Assembly (NCBI GenBank): GCA_023228285.1
Contig: JALOBM010000112.1
Location: forward strand, 1-5,748
Origin: Candidatus Cloacimonadota bacterium
GTDB lineage: Bacteria; Cloacimonadota; Cloacimonadia; Cloacimonadales; Cloacimonadaceae
Direction of reading: 5' to 3'
Length of the DNA: 5,748 bases
Within the stretch, counting starts at the first letter, position 1; every line of letters starts with the position of its first letter. This document shows, piece after piece, positions 1-4,722 of the stretch. Both the position numbers and the translations under genes were made by a program. The notes beneath the pieces were generated by a model. That model had not been told where the DNA came from, ran no database searches, and saw nothing but the letters and a program-made list of their open reading frames with translations.

Positions 1-472
1 CAAAATTCGTCAGCATCGGATCTGCATGTCCGTCACGTTTGTGCCAATAAAAACCTTTAGTGCCGTTAAGGTTGATTCCCGGACAAAGTTCTTTGGCTTC
101 ATCGTGACTGAGCATCCTCGAGGGGACTCCAAGGGAATTCTGCAGTTTTATGCATTTTTTGAAATTTTCAACCTGCTCGTCTGAGTAAGCGATAAAGAGG
201 TAGCCGTTCTGATATAGGCCAATATCCATACCCAATTCTTCAGAAAGTTTTTCGTATTTATCAATGCAGGCTTTCCCAAGAATAATATTCAATTCCCCGC
301 CCCAAGTAGACCTGAATGCTGCTGCGCAGCGTCCGGTGGCGCCGGAGGCAACTGTATTTTTTTCAAGAAGCACTACATCCTTCATGCCCAGTTTTGCAAG
401 GTAATAAGCTGTAGCCATTCCCATCATTCCACCGCCGATCACGACTGCATCGGCTGTCTTCTGCCAGCTCAT
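1..472 (-). CDS. DAO-type FAD-dependent oxidoreductase, catalytic subunit (PdhB/HcnC-like), 3' end cut by window
   Basis: The first 157 residues of a D-amino-acid-oxidase/glycine-oxidase/sarcosine-oxidase-like flavoprotein are present; the frame is open to base 1. Seen: an N-terminal Rossmann FAD site, VVIGGGMMGMATAYYLAK (residues 10-27), an acidic strand end at E37 (VVLLEK), and the family's second FAD segment SGATGRCAAAFR (43-54). The family is usually about 380 residues, so more than half is missing. The start ATG (472-470) overlaps the upstream stop as ATGA, and a GGGGGAG ribosome binding site lies 7 bases upstream. Known: in PDH1-type proline dehydrogenases the subunit of this family (beta, PdhB) oxidises the imino acid. 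Inferred: this is the substrate-oxidising subunit of the five-gene complex. The substrate could be proline, hydroxyproline, sarcosine, glycine or another amino acid; the visible part does not decide. Confidence 0.9.
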   Translation of the reverse strand, partial: MSWQKTADAVVIGGGMMGMATAYYLAKLGMKDVVLLEKNTVASGATGRCAAAFRSTWGGELNIILGKACIDKYEKLSEELGMDIGLYQNGYLFIAYSDEQVENFKKCIKLQNSLGVPSRMLSHDEAKELCPGINLNGTKGFYWHKRDGHADPMLTNF

Positions 473-804
473 TCGTATTCTCCCCCTTTTGATGCGGTCA
501 GAGAACTTTTTATAGGCTTCACGGGAGGCCTTATCGTTCCTGACGGAATGTCACAGACAGGAACTCCTGTCATATTGGAAATTTCACGAAGGATTATGTC
601 CCTGCATCCTCTTCCCTGACATGGTCCCATTCCCACTCTCAGAAGACGTTTAAGTTCATCAAAAGTGTCATACCCTTTCGGGATCCACTCCCTGATCTCT
701 TTCATCGTAATTTCTTCACAGCGGCATACGATAATGTCATCTTCCATCTTTTCAAAGTCTAATTCTTTGAAATTTACATCGCAGCTGCAATTACATTCTG
801 ACAT
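469..804 (-). CDS. BFD-type [2Fe-2S]-binding small subunit (PdhX-like)
   Basis: This 111-residue protein carries a BFD-like [2Fe-2S] domain. Four cysteines fit the family pattern C-x-C-x32-C-x4-C: C27 and C29 in VCRCEEIT, and C62 and C67 in GMGPCQGRGC. The same domain forms the C-terminus of HcnB-type proteins and part of nitrite reductases, and stands alone as PdhX in Thermococcales proline dehydrogenase operons. It probably binds a [2Fe-2S] cluster that relays electrons inside the complex. Its ATG follows the ferredoxin gene's TAA with no gap (TAAATG), and its TGA overlaps the next gene's ATG. Odd: about 20 extra N-terminal residues include C4, C6 and C8 (CNCSC), not part of the BFD motif, and C84 lies beyond it. 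A true bacterioferritin-associated ferredoxin is unlikely, because no bacterioferritin gene is nearby and the neighbours are oxidoreductase subunits. Confidence 0.88.
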   Translation of the reverse strand: MSECNCSCDVNFKELDFEKMEDDIIVCRCEEITMKEIREWIPKGYDTFDELKRLLRVGMGPCQGRGCRDIILREISNMTGVPVCDIPSGTIRPPVKPIKSSLTASKGGEYE

Positions 805-1308
805 TTATTTCACCACCCTGACTGATCTGACCTGATCAACAAATGATTTGTCTATCGAGACATGCAAAACTTTTGTCGAGTCCTTGAATGGCTCAGTTAT
901 ATTTTCTACTGTTCCCTCTGTCACAACTTCTCCAACTCTGTTCAAACACCATACTTTGTCTTTTTTCTCAGGCATAGGAGTAAGCTCATAAGGAAGTTTG
1001 AGCAGTGCCTTATCCTCCGAAAATGTCAGGTCGATCACGAAACATGCAAGTCCCGGACACTTAGCAACACACATGCCGCAACCGGTGCATTTCTCATAAT
1101 CTATTTCCGGCTGGTCATTTATATCCTTGAATTCGACCACTGCTCCTGTGGGGCAGCTCGTGTGGCATGGATTGCAGGGAATGCGCTGCGGACACTCAAT
1201 AATTACAAGTCCGCCTTTTTTGTTCTCCCATAATTCCTTTGGGGGGAGTACAGCTCCTTTGCAGAGCTCTGTCAAAACACCGCTGTTGTACAGTTTTTCA
1301 TTCTTCAT
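805..1308 (-). CDS. 4Fe-4S ferredoxin-like electron-transfer subunit (PdhF-like)
   Basis: This is a 167-residue protein with two Fe-S binding segments. The second is canonical: C74-x2-C77-x2-C80-x3-C84-P (CTGCGMCVAKCP). The first is altered: C39 ... C45-x2-C48-x3-C52-P, with arginine where the usual first cysteine of CxxCxxC would be, so C39 may serve as the fourth ligand. C16, C89 and C121 are further cysteines. The C-terminal half (about 95-167) has no Fe-S motif. Its place between the FAD subunit and the BFD-type subunit is that of pdhF in Thermococcales proline dehydrogenase operons. The inferred role is a cytoplasmic electron wire between the two flavoproteins, or out to an external carrier. 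The gene overlaps its upstream neighbour by one base (TAATG) and abuts the downstream gene, so translation is probably coupled. Its own ribosome binding site is only a GGGG. Confidence 0.88.
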   Translation of the reverse strand: MKNEKLYNSGVLTELCKGAVLPPKELWENKKGGLVIIECPQRIPCNPCHTSCPTGAVVEFKDINDQPEIDYEKCTGCGMCVAKCPGLACFVIDLTFSEDKALLKLPYELTPMPEKKDKVWCLNRVGEVVTEGTVENITEPFKDSTKVLHVSIDKSFVDQVRSVRVVK

Positions 1309-2411
1309 TATTTATTACCCCAATCTGTGATCTGTGCCATTCCAAGACCACATCTGATCTTTTCTCCGGCTTCGCCCCTACGGAGAGAATCCAGACGCTC
1401 CTGGTAAATGCCATAGTTCTCTTGTTGGATTTTTAGGCCAAGGGCCTCTGACATAGCAAGACCAGCGATGCGCCCTTCGATCATTGCAGCGCTTGCTTCT
1501 TCTATCCCCGCGGCATCTCCTGCTACCCAGAAATCAGGGTGGCTGGTCCTTAGTTTCGCATCACGGACAGGTACATGTCCGCAAAGCTGAGAAACAAACT
1601 TCATCTCGCATCCCGCCTGCCACAGCATCTCGTTTGTTGGAGTAAGTCCAACCGCAAGACAGATGACATCGCAGTCTATTTTTTTTGGTTCGCCGATCAG
1701 TTGGAATTTGTCGTTGAGTTCCTGGATGACCGCTCCCTCGACTACATCTTTGCCAAGCGCTGCCTTGATAGTATGTCTGAGAAGTATGGGGACTCCAAGC
1801 CTGCGTATCTTTGCAGCGTGCACCCAGTAACCTCCGATTTTCGGAAGGGCTTCAAGTACAGCTGCGATCTCAACACCGGCCTGCATAAGCTGATAACTTA
1901 CGATAAGTCCTATGTTGCCTGCTCCGACCATTAGGACCTTTTTGCCCGGGACAACTCCGTAGACATTCATAAGCGTCTGTACGGCACCGGCACCGTATAC
2001 TCCGGGAAGATCGTTGTTCGGGAATGGGATAATCCTCTCCTGTGCGCCGGTAGCCATAAGTATCTTTTTGGGCTGAAGTTTAAAATAAGATTCCTCACCC
2101 GACATGGCAGTTACTATACCGTCATTTTTGTAAAATCCTACAGCAGCTGTATTTGTGTGAACTTCAACATTTTCCTTATTATCTTCTATCTCTTTGAGAA
2201 TAATATCTGCAATTTTATAGCCGCGCGTTCCCGCATGCTCATCTTTGCTTCCGAAAAACTTGTGTGTTTGCTTTACAAGCTGCCCTCCAAGATGAAGGTC
2301 GCTTTCCAAAACAGTAACTTTCGCGCCATAAGAAGCAGCCTCTGCAGCCGCTGACAATCCTGCGGCTCCTCCACCTACTATCAGAATATCTGTTTTTTTG
2401 ATCTCACTCAT
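1308..2411 (-). CDS. FAD/NAD(P)-dependent oxidoreductase subunit (PdhA/HcnB-like, without BFD domain)
   Basis: This is a 367-residue flavoprotein of the pyridine-nucleotide-disulfide oxidoreductase fold. Seen: FAD Rossmann motif ILIVGGGAAGLSAA (9-22) with E36; the linker ATGAQER (120-126); a second Rossmann motif VLMVGAGNIGLI (159-170) for NAD(P) or another nucleotide; and the late FAD motif VAGDAAGIEEA (296-306). No redox-active CxxC is visible, so it is not a thioredoxin-reductase-type disulfide enzyme. Known: in PDH1-type complexes the equivalent subunit (PdhA) has NADH-dye oxidoreductase activity; in HcnB it is the second flavoprotein. Typical HcnB continues into a BFD domain; here that domain is encoded two genes downstream. 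I chose the ATG at 2411 because GGAGG (2425-2421) lies 9 bases upstream; a TTG at 2420 would touch the ribosome binding site. It overlaps the preceding gene by 8 bases. Confidence 0.92.
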   Translation of the reverse strand: MSEIKKTDILIVGGGAAGLSAAAEAASYGAKVTVLESDLHLGGQLVKQTHKFFGSKDEHAGTRGYKIADIILKEIEDNKENVEVHTNTAAVGFYKNDGIVTAMSGEESYFKLQPKKILMATGAQERIIPFPNNDLPGVYGAGAVQTLMNVYGVVPGKKVLMVGAGNIGLIVSYQLMQAGVEIAAVLEALPKIGGYWVHAAKIRRLGVPILLRHTIKAALGKDVVEGAVIQELNDKFQLIGEPKKIDCDVICLAVGLTPTNEMLWQAGCEMKFVSQLCGHVPVRDAKLRTSHPDFWVAGDAAGIEEASAAMIEGRIAGLAMSEALGLKIQQENYGIYQERLDSLRRGEAGEKIRCGLGMAQITDWGNK

Positions 2412-2763
2412 TGTTGCCAACCTCCATGTTTAGCGGAACTGTCCCTTTACCGGTCTGGGTTTCTACCTTCATTCCTTCATTAAGCGGTGTTACACAGGTC
2501 CTCACGTTGGGGACTCCGTCAACGACCATGAAGCAGGAACTGCACTTTCCTATCGCGCAAAAGAATCCCCTGGGCCTTTTCATTTCAGGAGTTATTCGAT
2601 AGATATGGACACCATTTGCGTGAAGCGCCATAGCTATTGGTTCACCCTCGAATCCTTTCATGTCCTTACCATCGAAGGAGAACTTAACAATTTTGCCATG
2701 TGAGAATTCCAGGATTGGGTGGCTTTTAATCAATTGCAATTTGATCATGCTCCTTTGTGTCAT
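2404..2763 (-). CDS. Small (2Fe-2S)-binding oxidoreductase subunit (HcnA-like)
   Basis: A 119-residue (or slightly shorter) protein with a plant-type [2Fe-2S] fold. Ligand pattern is C69-x4-C74-x2-C77-x12-C90 (CAIGKCSSC, then VPNVRTC). The segment HPILEF...FSFDGKDMKGFEGEPIAMALHANGV followed by RPRGFFCAIGKCSSC is typical of the small subunit of HcnABC and of hetero-oligomeric proline/hydroxyproline dehydrogenases. It is inferred to carry one [2Fe-2S] centre next to the FAD subunit encoded immediately downstream. The start is uncertain. ATG 2763 has no visible ribosome binding site. AAAGGAG at 2756-2750 is only one base before the in-frame ATG 2748, but 10 bases before an in-frame TTG at 2739, which would start close to where relatives begin. 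The last codons overlap the next gene by 8 bases. Confidence 0.9.
   Translation of the reverse strand: MTQRSMIKLQLIKSHPILEFSHGKIVKFSFDGKDMKGFEGEPIAMALHANGVHIYRITPEMKRPRGFFCAIGKCSSCFMVVDGVPNVRTCVTPLNEGMKVETQTGKGTVPLNMEVGNNE
2421..2425 (-). promoter_or_regulatory. Ribosome binding site deciding the FAD-subunit start
   Basis: GGAGG on the minus strand, 9 bases before ATG 2411 and inside the end of the [2Fe-2S] subunit gene. It rules out the longer TTG start at 2420, which directly follows it. Confidence 0.75.
2750..2756 (-). promoter_or_regulatory. AAAGGAG ribosome binding site inside the annotated start of the [2Fe-2S] subunit
   Basis: This is the only good Shine-Dalgarno sequence near the start of the small [2Fe-2S] gene. 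It lies 4 bases inside the frame opened by ATG 2763, one base from ATG 2748, and 10 bases from the in-frame TTG 2739. The position suggests that the real start may be TTG 2739, or less likely ATG 2748, with a protein 8 or 5 residues shorter. Confidence 0.5.
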
Positions 2764-2771
2764 TTTTGTTT

Positions 2772-2801
2772 TTTATGTTTGATTGAACAATCGACACTCA
2801 A
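2772..2801 (-). promoter_or_regulatory. Weak candidate internal promoter with palindrome
   Basis: On the minus strand TTGAGT (2801-2796) and CATAAA (2777-2772) are 18 bases apart, each matching 4 of 6 sigma70 consensus positions. Between them sits a 12-base inverted repeat, GATTG-nn-CAATC (2781-2792). This could let the five redox genes be transcribed without the symporter, but the match is weak and chance is a fair explanation in AT-rich DNA. Confidence 0.2.
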
Positions 2802-2810
2802 ATAAGTTTT

Positions 2811-2846
2811 CTGCTGCCCGGCAACGTTCGCATTGTCGGGCAGCAG
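2811..2846 (-). terminator. Strong stem-loop after the symporter gene: possible attenuator, leaky terminator or mRNA-stabilising hairpin
   Basis: A 36-base inverted repeat: CTGCTGCCCG (2811-2820) pairs perfectly with CGGGCAGCAG (2837-2846). The stem extends by one G-T pair and three more pairs (CAA with TTG), leaving an 8-base loop. It starts 10 bases after the symporter stop codon and precedes the [2Fe-2S] gene. In the transcribed (minus) direction it is followed by AAAACTTATT, with no U-run, so it is not a textbook intrinsic terminator. It may protect the 3' end of a processed symporter mRNA or lower downstream expression. Confidence 0.45.
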
Positions 2847-2856
2847 ACATTAACTG

Positions 2857-4350
2857 TTATGCTTTTGCTGTATCCTCTTCACAACCACACTCGTCTTTGC
2901 CGTATGTCATCTTGGTTACGAAGTATGCCGCAAGAAGTGCGGGGAATACACCCACAAGACGCGCGTCTATTACCGCGTTCATCGGGGATACCTGCCAGAG
3001 AATGGTGCCAAAAAATCCGCATATCATTGTCCATAGAGCTGCTGTTCCCGTATATTTATCCCAGAAAAGAGTCGCGCAGGTTACAACTGCAAATGGATTG
3101 CCCATGCATCCCCATGCGAACGAAACGATCGTGTAAACCATATTTGCAGGAATAACGAATGCAAGGACCAGAGCCGAGAGACCGACAACGACCGTCACCA
3201 GTCTTGAGATCATGAGTTCTTTTTTGGGGTCTATATGCTTCCCCTTCAGAATTACCGGCTTGAGGATATTTTCTGTAAATTCAGAGGAAGTTACGATAAG
3301 CATAGAGTCAGCTGTAGAGAGCATCGCTGCAACTGCTCCCGTAACACATACTGCGGCCAGGAAGGGGGGGAATATCTTAATAACAACGAGGGGCATGATC
3401 ATTTCTGCATCAGGAACACCGCCCGGTCCAAATATCGCGAGACCTACAAGACCTATCATGATAGCGCCTGCATATCCCAAAACAGTCCAGATGATTGCAA
3501 TATTCCTGCCCGTCTTCCATGCGGCTTCGTCCCTCATAGCCATAAAACGAACTGTAAGGTGGGGACATCCACCAAGATAAGCGATAAACCAGGCGAGATT
3601 GCTGGCGATCAAGAATCCCGCAAAAATACCCTTCGCTCCTGAAGTCCAGTCCGTGAAGCTTGGACCGGCAAGATGGAGGGCTTCCGTTACCGAACTAGCA
3701 TACATTCCTGGGGTAACACTGATGTAATAAAGTCCGTAAAGAGGCGCTATGACCAAAGTGAAGATCATCAGGAGAGACTGGATACAGTCTGTGTAAACGA
3801 CGCTCTGAAATCCTCCCCAAACTGTGTAGGGAATTATTACAGCCATAGTAAGGAATATACCAATTACTACCGGCAAGCCAAAGAGTGCGTTGAGCGTCTT
3901 GCCCCCGCCGATTACCTGGGCTTCAACATAAAATGCAAAAAGGAAAATAACGATAAAACTGCCGAACAATCTAACTGCTGTTGCTGATTTGCTCTTTGCA
4001 TGGCGCTTTGCGATCCAGTCAACATAAGTCTGAGCATCATAATGGTCAGCTTCCTTACGCATCTTGTTTGCCAGTACTGTCCATGCAACTATGTTTCCTA
4101 AAGCAAGGCCTACTGCTACCCAAACAGAAACAAGACCGGCAGCAAATGCGTAACCGGGGAAACCAACAAGGCACCAGGCAGATTCTCCAGTCGCTCTTTC
4201 AGAAAGAGCCGCAGCCCAACCGGGTACATCTCTTCCACCCATGTTGAAGTCAGTTGAGTTTTTCGCTTTCATACCCTGATAGATACCAAATCCCATAAGA
4301 AAGCCCAGGTAGACGAGAAGTACTGTTAAATTAAGAACCGTATTATCCAT
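2857..4350 (-). CDS. Sodium:solute symporter, PutP-like (SSS family)
   Basis: This is a 497-residue polytopic membrane protein, the usual length for the family, with about 13 predicted hydrophobic spans and a short polar C-terminus. Family landmarks: NMGGRDVPGWAAALSERATGESAW (36-59), the PutP-like GCPHLTVRFMA (261-271) and the signature STADSMLIVTSSE (345-357), whose S345 and T346 match the Na+-coordinating Ser/Thr of PutP. Known: members import proline, pantothenate, sugars or other solutes with Na+. Inferred: it imports the substrate of the dehydrogenase encoded just downstream, probably proline or a related amino acid. The residue aligned with PutP Asp55 is glycine (G55), followed by E56 and S57. 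The tail carries a CGC motif (C488, C490). The start at ATG 4350 is set by GGAGG (4362-4358) 7 bases upstream; a longer TTG-initiated frame to 4413 has no such site. It is probably the first gene of the operon. Confidence 0.95.
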   Translation of the reverse strand: MDNTVLNLTVLLVYLGFLMGFGIYQGMKAKNSTDFNMGGRDVPGWAAALSERATGESAWCLVGFPGYAFAAGLVSVWVAVGLALGNIVAWTVLANKMRKEADHYDAQTYVDWIAKRHAKSKSATAVRLFGSFIVIFLFAFYVEAQVIGGGKTLNALFGLPVVIGIFLTMAVIIPYTVWGGFQSVVYTDCIQSLLMIFTLVIAPLYGLYYISVTPGMYASSVTEALHLAGPSFTDWTSGAKGIFAGFLIASNLAWFIAYLGGCPHLTVRFMAMRDEAAWKTGRNIAIIWTVLGYAGAIMIGLVGLAIFGPGGVPDAEMIMPLVVIKIFPPFLAAVCVTGAVAAMLSTADSMLIVTSSEFTENILKPVILKGKHIDPKKELMISRLVTVVVGLSALVLAFVIPANMVYTIVSFAWGCMGNPFAVVTCATLFWDKYTGTAALWTMICGFFGTILWQVSPMNAVIDARLVGVFPALLAAYFVTKMTYGKDECGCEEDTAKA

Positions 4351-4357
4351 TGCATTT

Positions 4358-4362
4358 CCTCC
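4358..4362 (-). promoter_or_regulatory. Ribosome binding site of the symporter gene
   Basis: GGAGG, within GGGGAGG, is 7 bases upstream of ATG 4350. It supports this start over the upstream TTG at 4413. Confidence 0.8.
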
Positions 4363-4463
4363 CCAAAATAGATTATGGAACAGTCGGCCGCGTTCCCAAA
4401 GAAACAAATACAATTTTGCTTGTTCTGTTCAACGCAATATCAAATAACAGAAAATTCGAAAGT

Positions 4464-4500
4464 CAATAATGAACCAATATTAATTTATAAAGCATTATTG
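4464..4500. repeat. Inverted repeat in the symporter leader
   Basis: CAATAATG (4464-4471) and CATTATTG (4493-4500) are perfect 8-base arms around a 21-base AT-rich spacer. The repeat lies just downstream of the predicted symporter transcription start (about 4511). It could act as an operator with two half-sites or as a weak leader RNA hairpin. The low GC content makes chance plausible. Confidence 0.4.
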
Positions 4501-4517
4501 TAAATCGCGGCGAATTG

Positions 4518-4546
4518 ATAATAAATGTTAAAAAATATTTTGTCAA
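4518..4546 (-). promoter_or_regulatory. Sigma70-type promoter of the symporter-dehydrogenase operon
   Basis: On the minus strand a perfect -35 TTGACA (4546-4541) is followed after 17 bases by TATTAT (4523-4518), a 5 of 6 match to the -10 consensus. Transcription would start near 4511 and give a leader of about 160 bases before ATG 4350. No other pair on this strand of the spacer is as good. Confidence 0.65.
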
Positions 4547-4554
4547 TATTTTTT
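4530..4554. repeat. AT-only inverted repeat spanning the operon -35 box (candidate operator)
   Basis: AAAAAATATT (4530-4539) and AATATTTTTT (4545-4554) are perfect 10-base arms around TTGTC. The right arm and loop contain the minus-strand -35 hexamer of the symporter promoter, so a protein bound here would occlude RNA polymerase. The arms contain only A and T, which weakens the case. Confidence 0.35.
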
Positions 4555-4559
4555 TATAA

Positions 4560-4586
4560 AAAAGAAAAAAATTCTTTTTTTCTTTT
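4560..4586. repeat. A-tract/T-tract palindrome between the divergent promoters
   Basis: AAAAGAAAAAAA (4560-4571), a TTC spacer and TTTTTTTCTTTT (4575-4586) form a perfect 12-base inverted repeat. It lies upstream of both -35 boxes. A-tracts of this kind bend DNA and can act as UP-like elements or sites for nucleoid proteins. A regulator site is possible but not shown. Confidence 0.4.
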
Positions 4587-4616
4587 AATTTGACTTTATT
4601 TAACTAAGTTGACTTG

Positions 4617-4633
4617 ATAGATAAAGCATCTAT
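4617..4633. repeat. Interrupted palindrome next to the regulator's -35 box (candidate operator)
   Basis: ATAGAT (4617-4622) and ATCTAT (4628-4633) are perfect 6-base arms around AAAGC, ending 2 bases before the TTGACA of the regulator promoter. The position suits autoregulation by a dimeric regulator. The short arms keep confidence low. Confidence 0.3.
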
Positions 4634-4635
4634 TC

Positions 4636-4664
4636 TTGACAAGAAGTTGCCTGATTGTTTTAAT
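4636..4664 (+). promoter_or_regulatory. Sigma70-type promoter of the RpiR-family regulator
   Basis: A perfect -35 TTGACA (4636-4641) is followed after 17 bases by TTTAAT (4659-4664), which matches 5 of 6 positions but lacks the important A at position 2. An alternative -10, TAATAT (4661-4666), has a 19-base spacer. The start would be near 4671, with a leader of about 50 bases. Two more TTGACT copies lie upstream (4590-4595, 4609-4614). Confidence 0.5.
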
Positions 4665-4722
4665 ATGGGATATGGGGTCTTGTTAGTTGCTTAAATAAAT
4701 TAATGTGGGGAAGGTAATTTCG

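Noticed and set aside
2412..2420. TTG start at 2420 for the FAD subunit
   Set aside because: The GGAGG site directly touches this TTG, leaving no spacer; ATG 2411 is correctly spaced.
862..2602. Plus-strand frames antisense to the redox subunit genes
   Set aside because: The minus-strand genes carry intact cofactor motifs in every case; the opposite frames show no known features.
469..2763. Annotation as hydrogen cyanide synthase (HcnABC)
   Set aside because: HcnA-, HcnB- and HcnC-like folds are present, but the separate ferredoxin and BFD genes between them are the PDH1 arrangement, and nothing points specifically to cyanogenesis from glycine.
3364..3370. Run of seven G as a frameshift or phase-variation site
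   Set aside because: The symporter frame reads through it without interruption (Pro-Pro codons), and the tract is short for phase variation.
2783..4247. Several plus-strand open frames of about 88-135 codons across the symporter gene
   Set aside because: They lie antisense to a clear SSS-family gene, have no ribosome binding sites or recognisable domains, and follow from codon bias of the real frame.
4351..4413. 21-residue N-terminal extension of the symporter from TTG 4413
   Set aside because: No ribosome binding site precedes the TTG, whereas ATG 4350 has GGAGG at 7 bases and gives the normal family N-terminus and PutP-like numbering.
4351..4511. Riboswitch in the roughly 160-base symporter leader
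   Set aside because: I could find no conserved core of a glycine or other known riboswitch, and the region is AT-rich with only one modest inverted repeat.
4705..4722. GTG start at 4705 for the regulator
   Set aside because: The GTG overlaps the GGGGAAGG sequence that serves ATG 4723.
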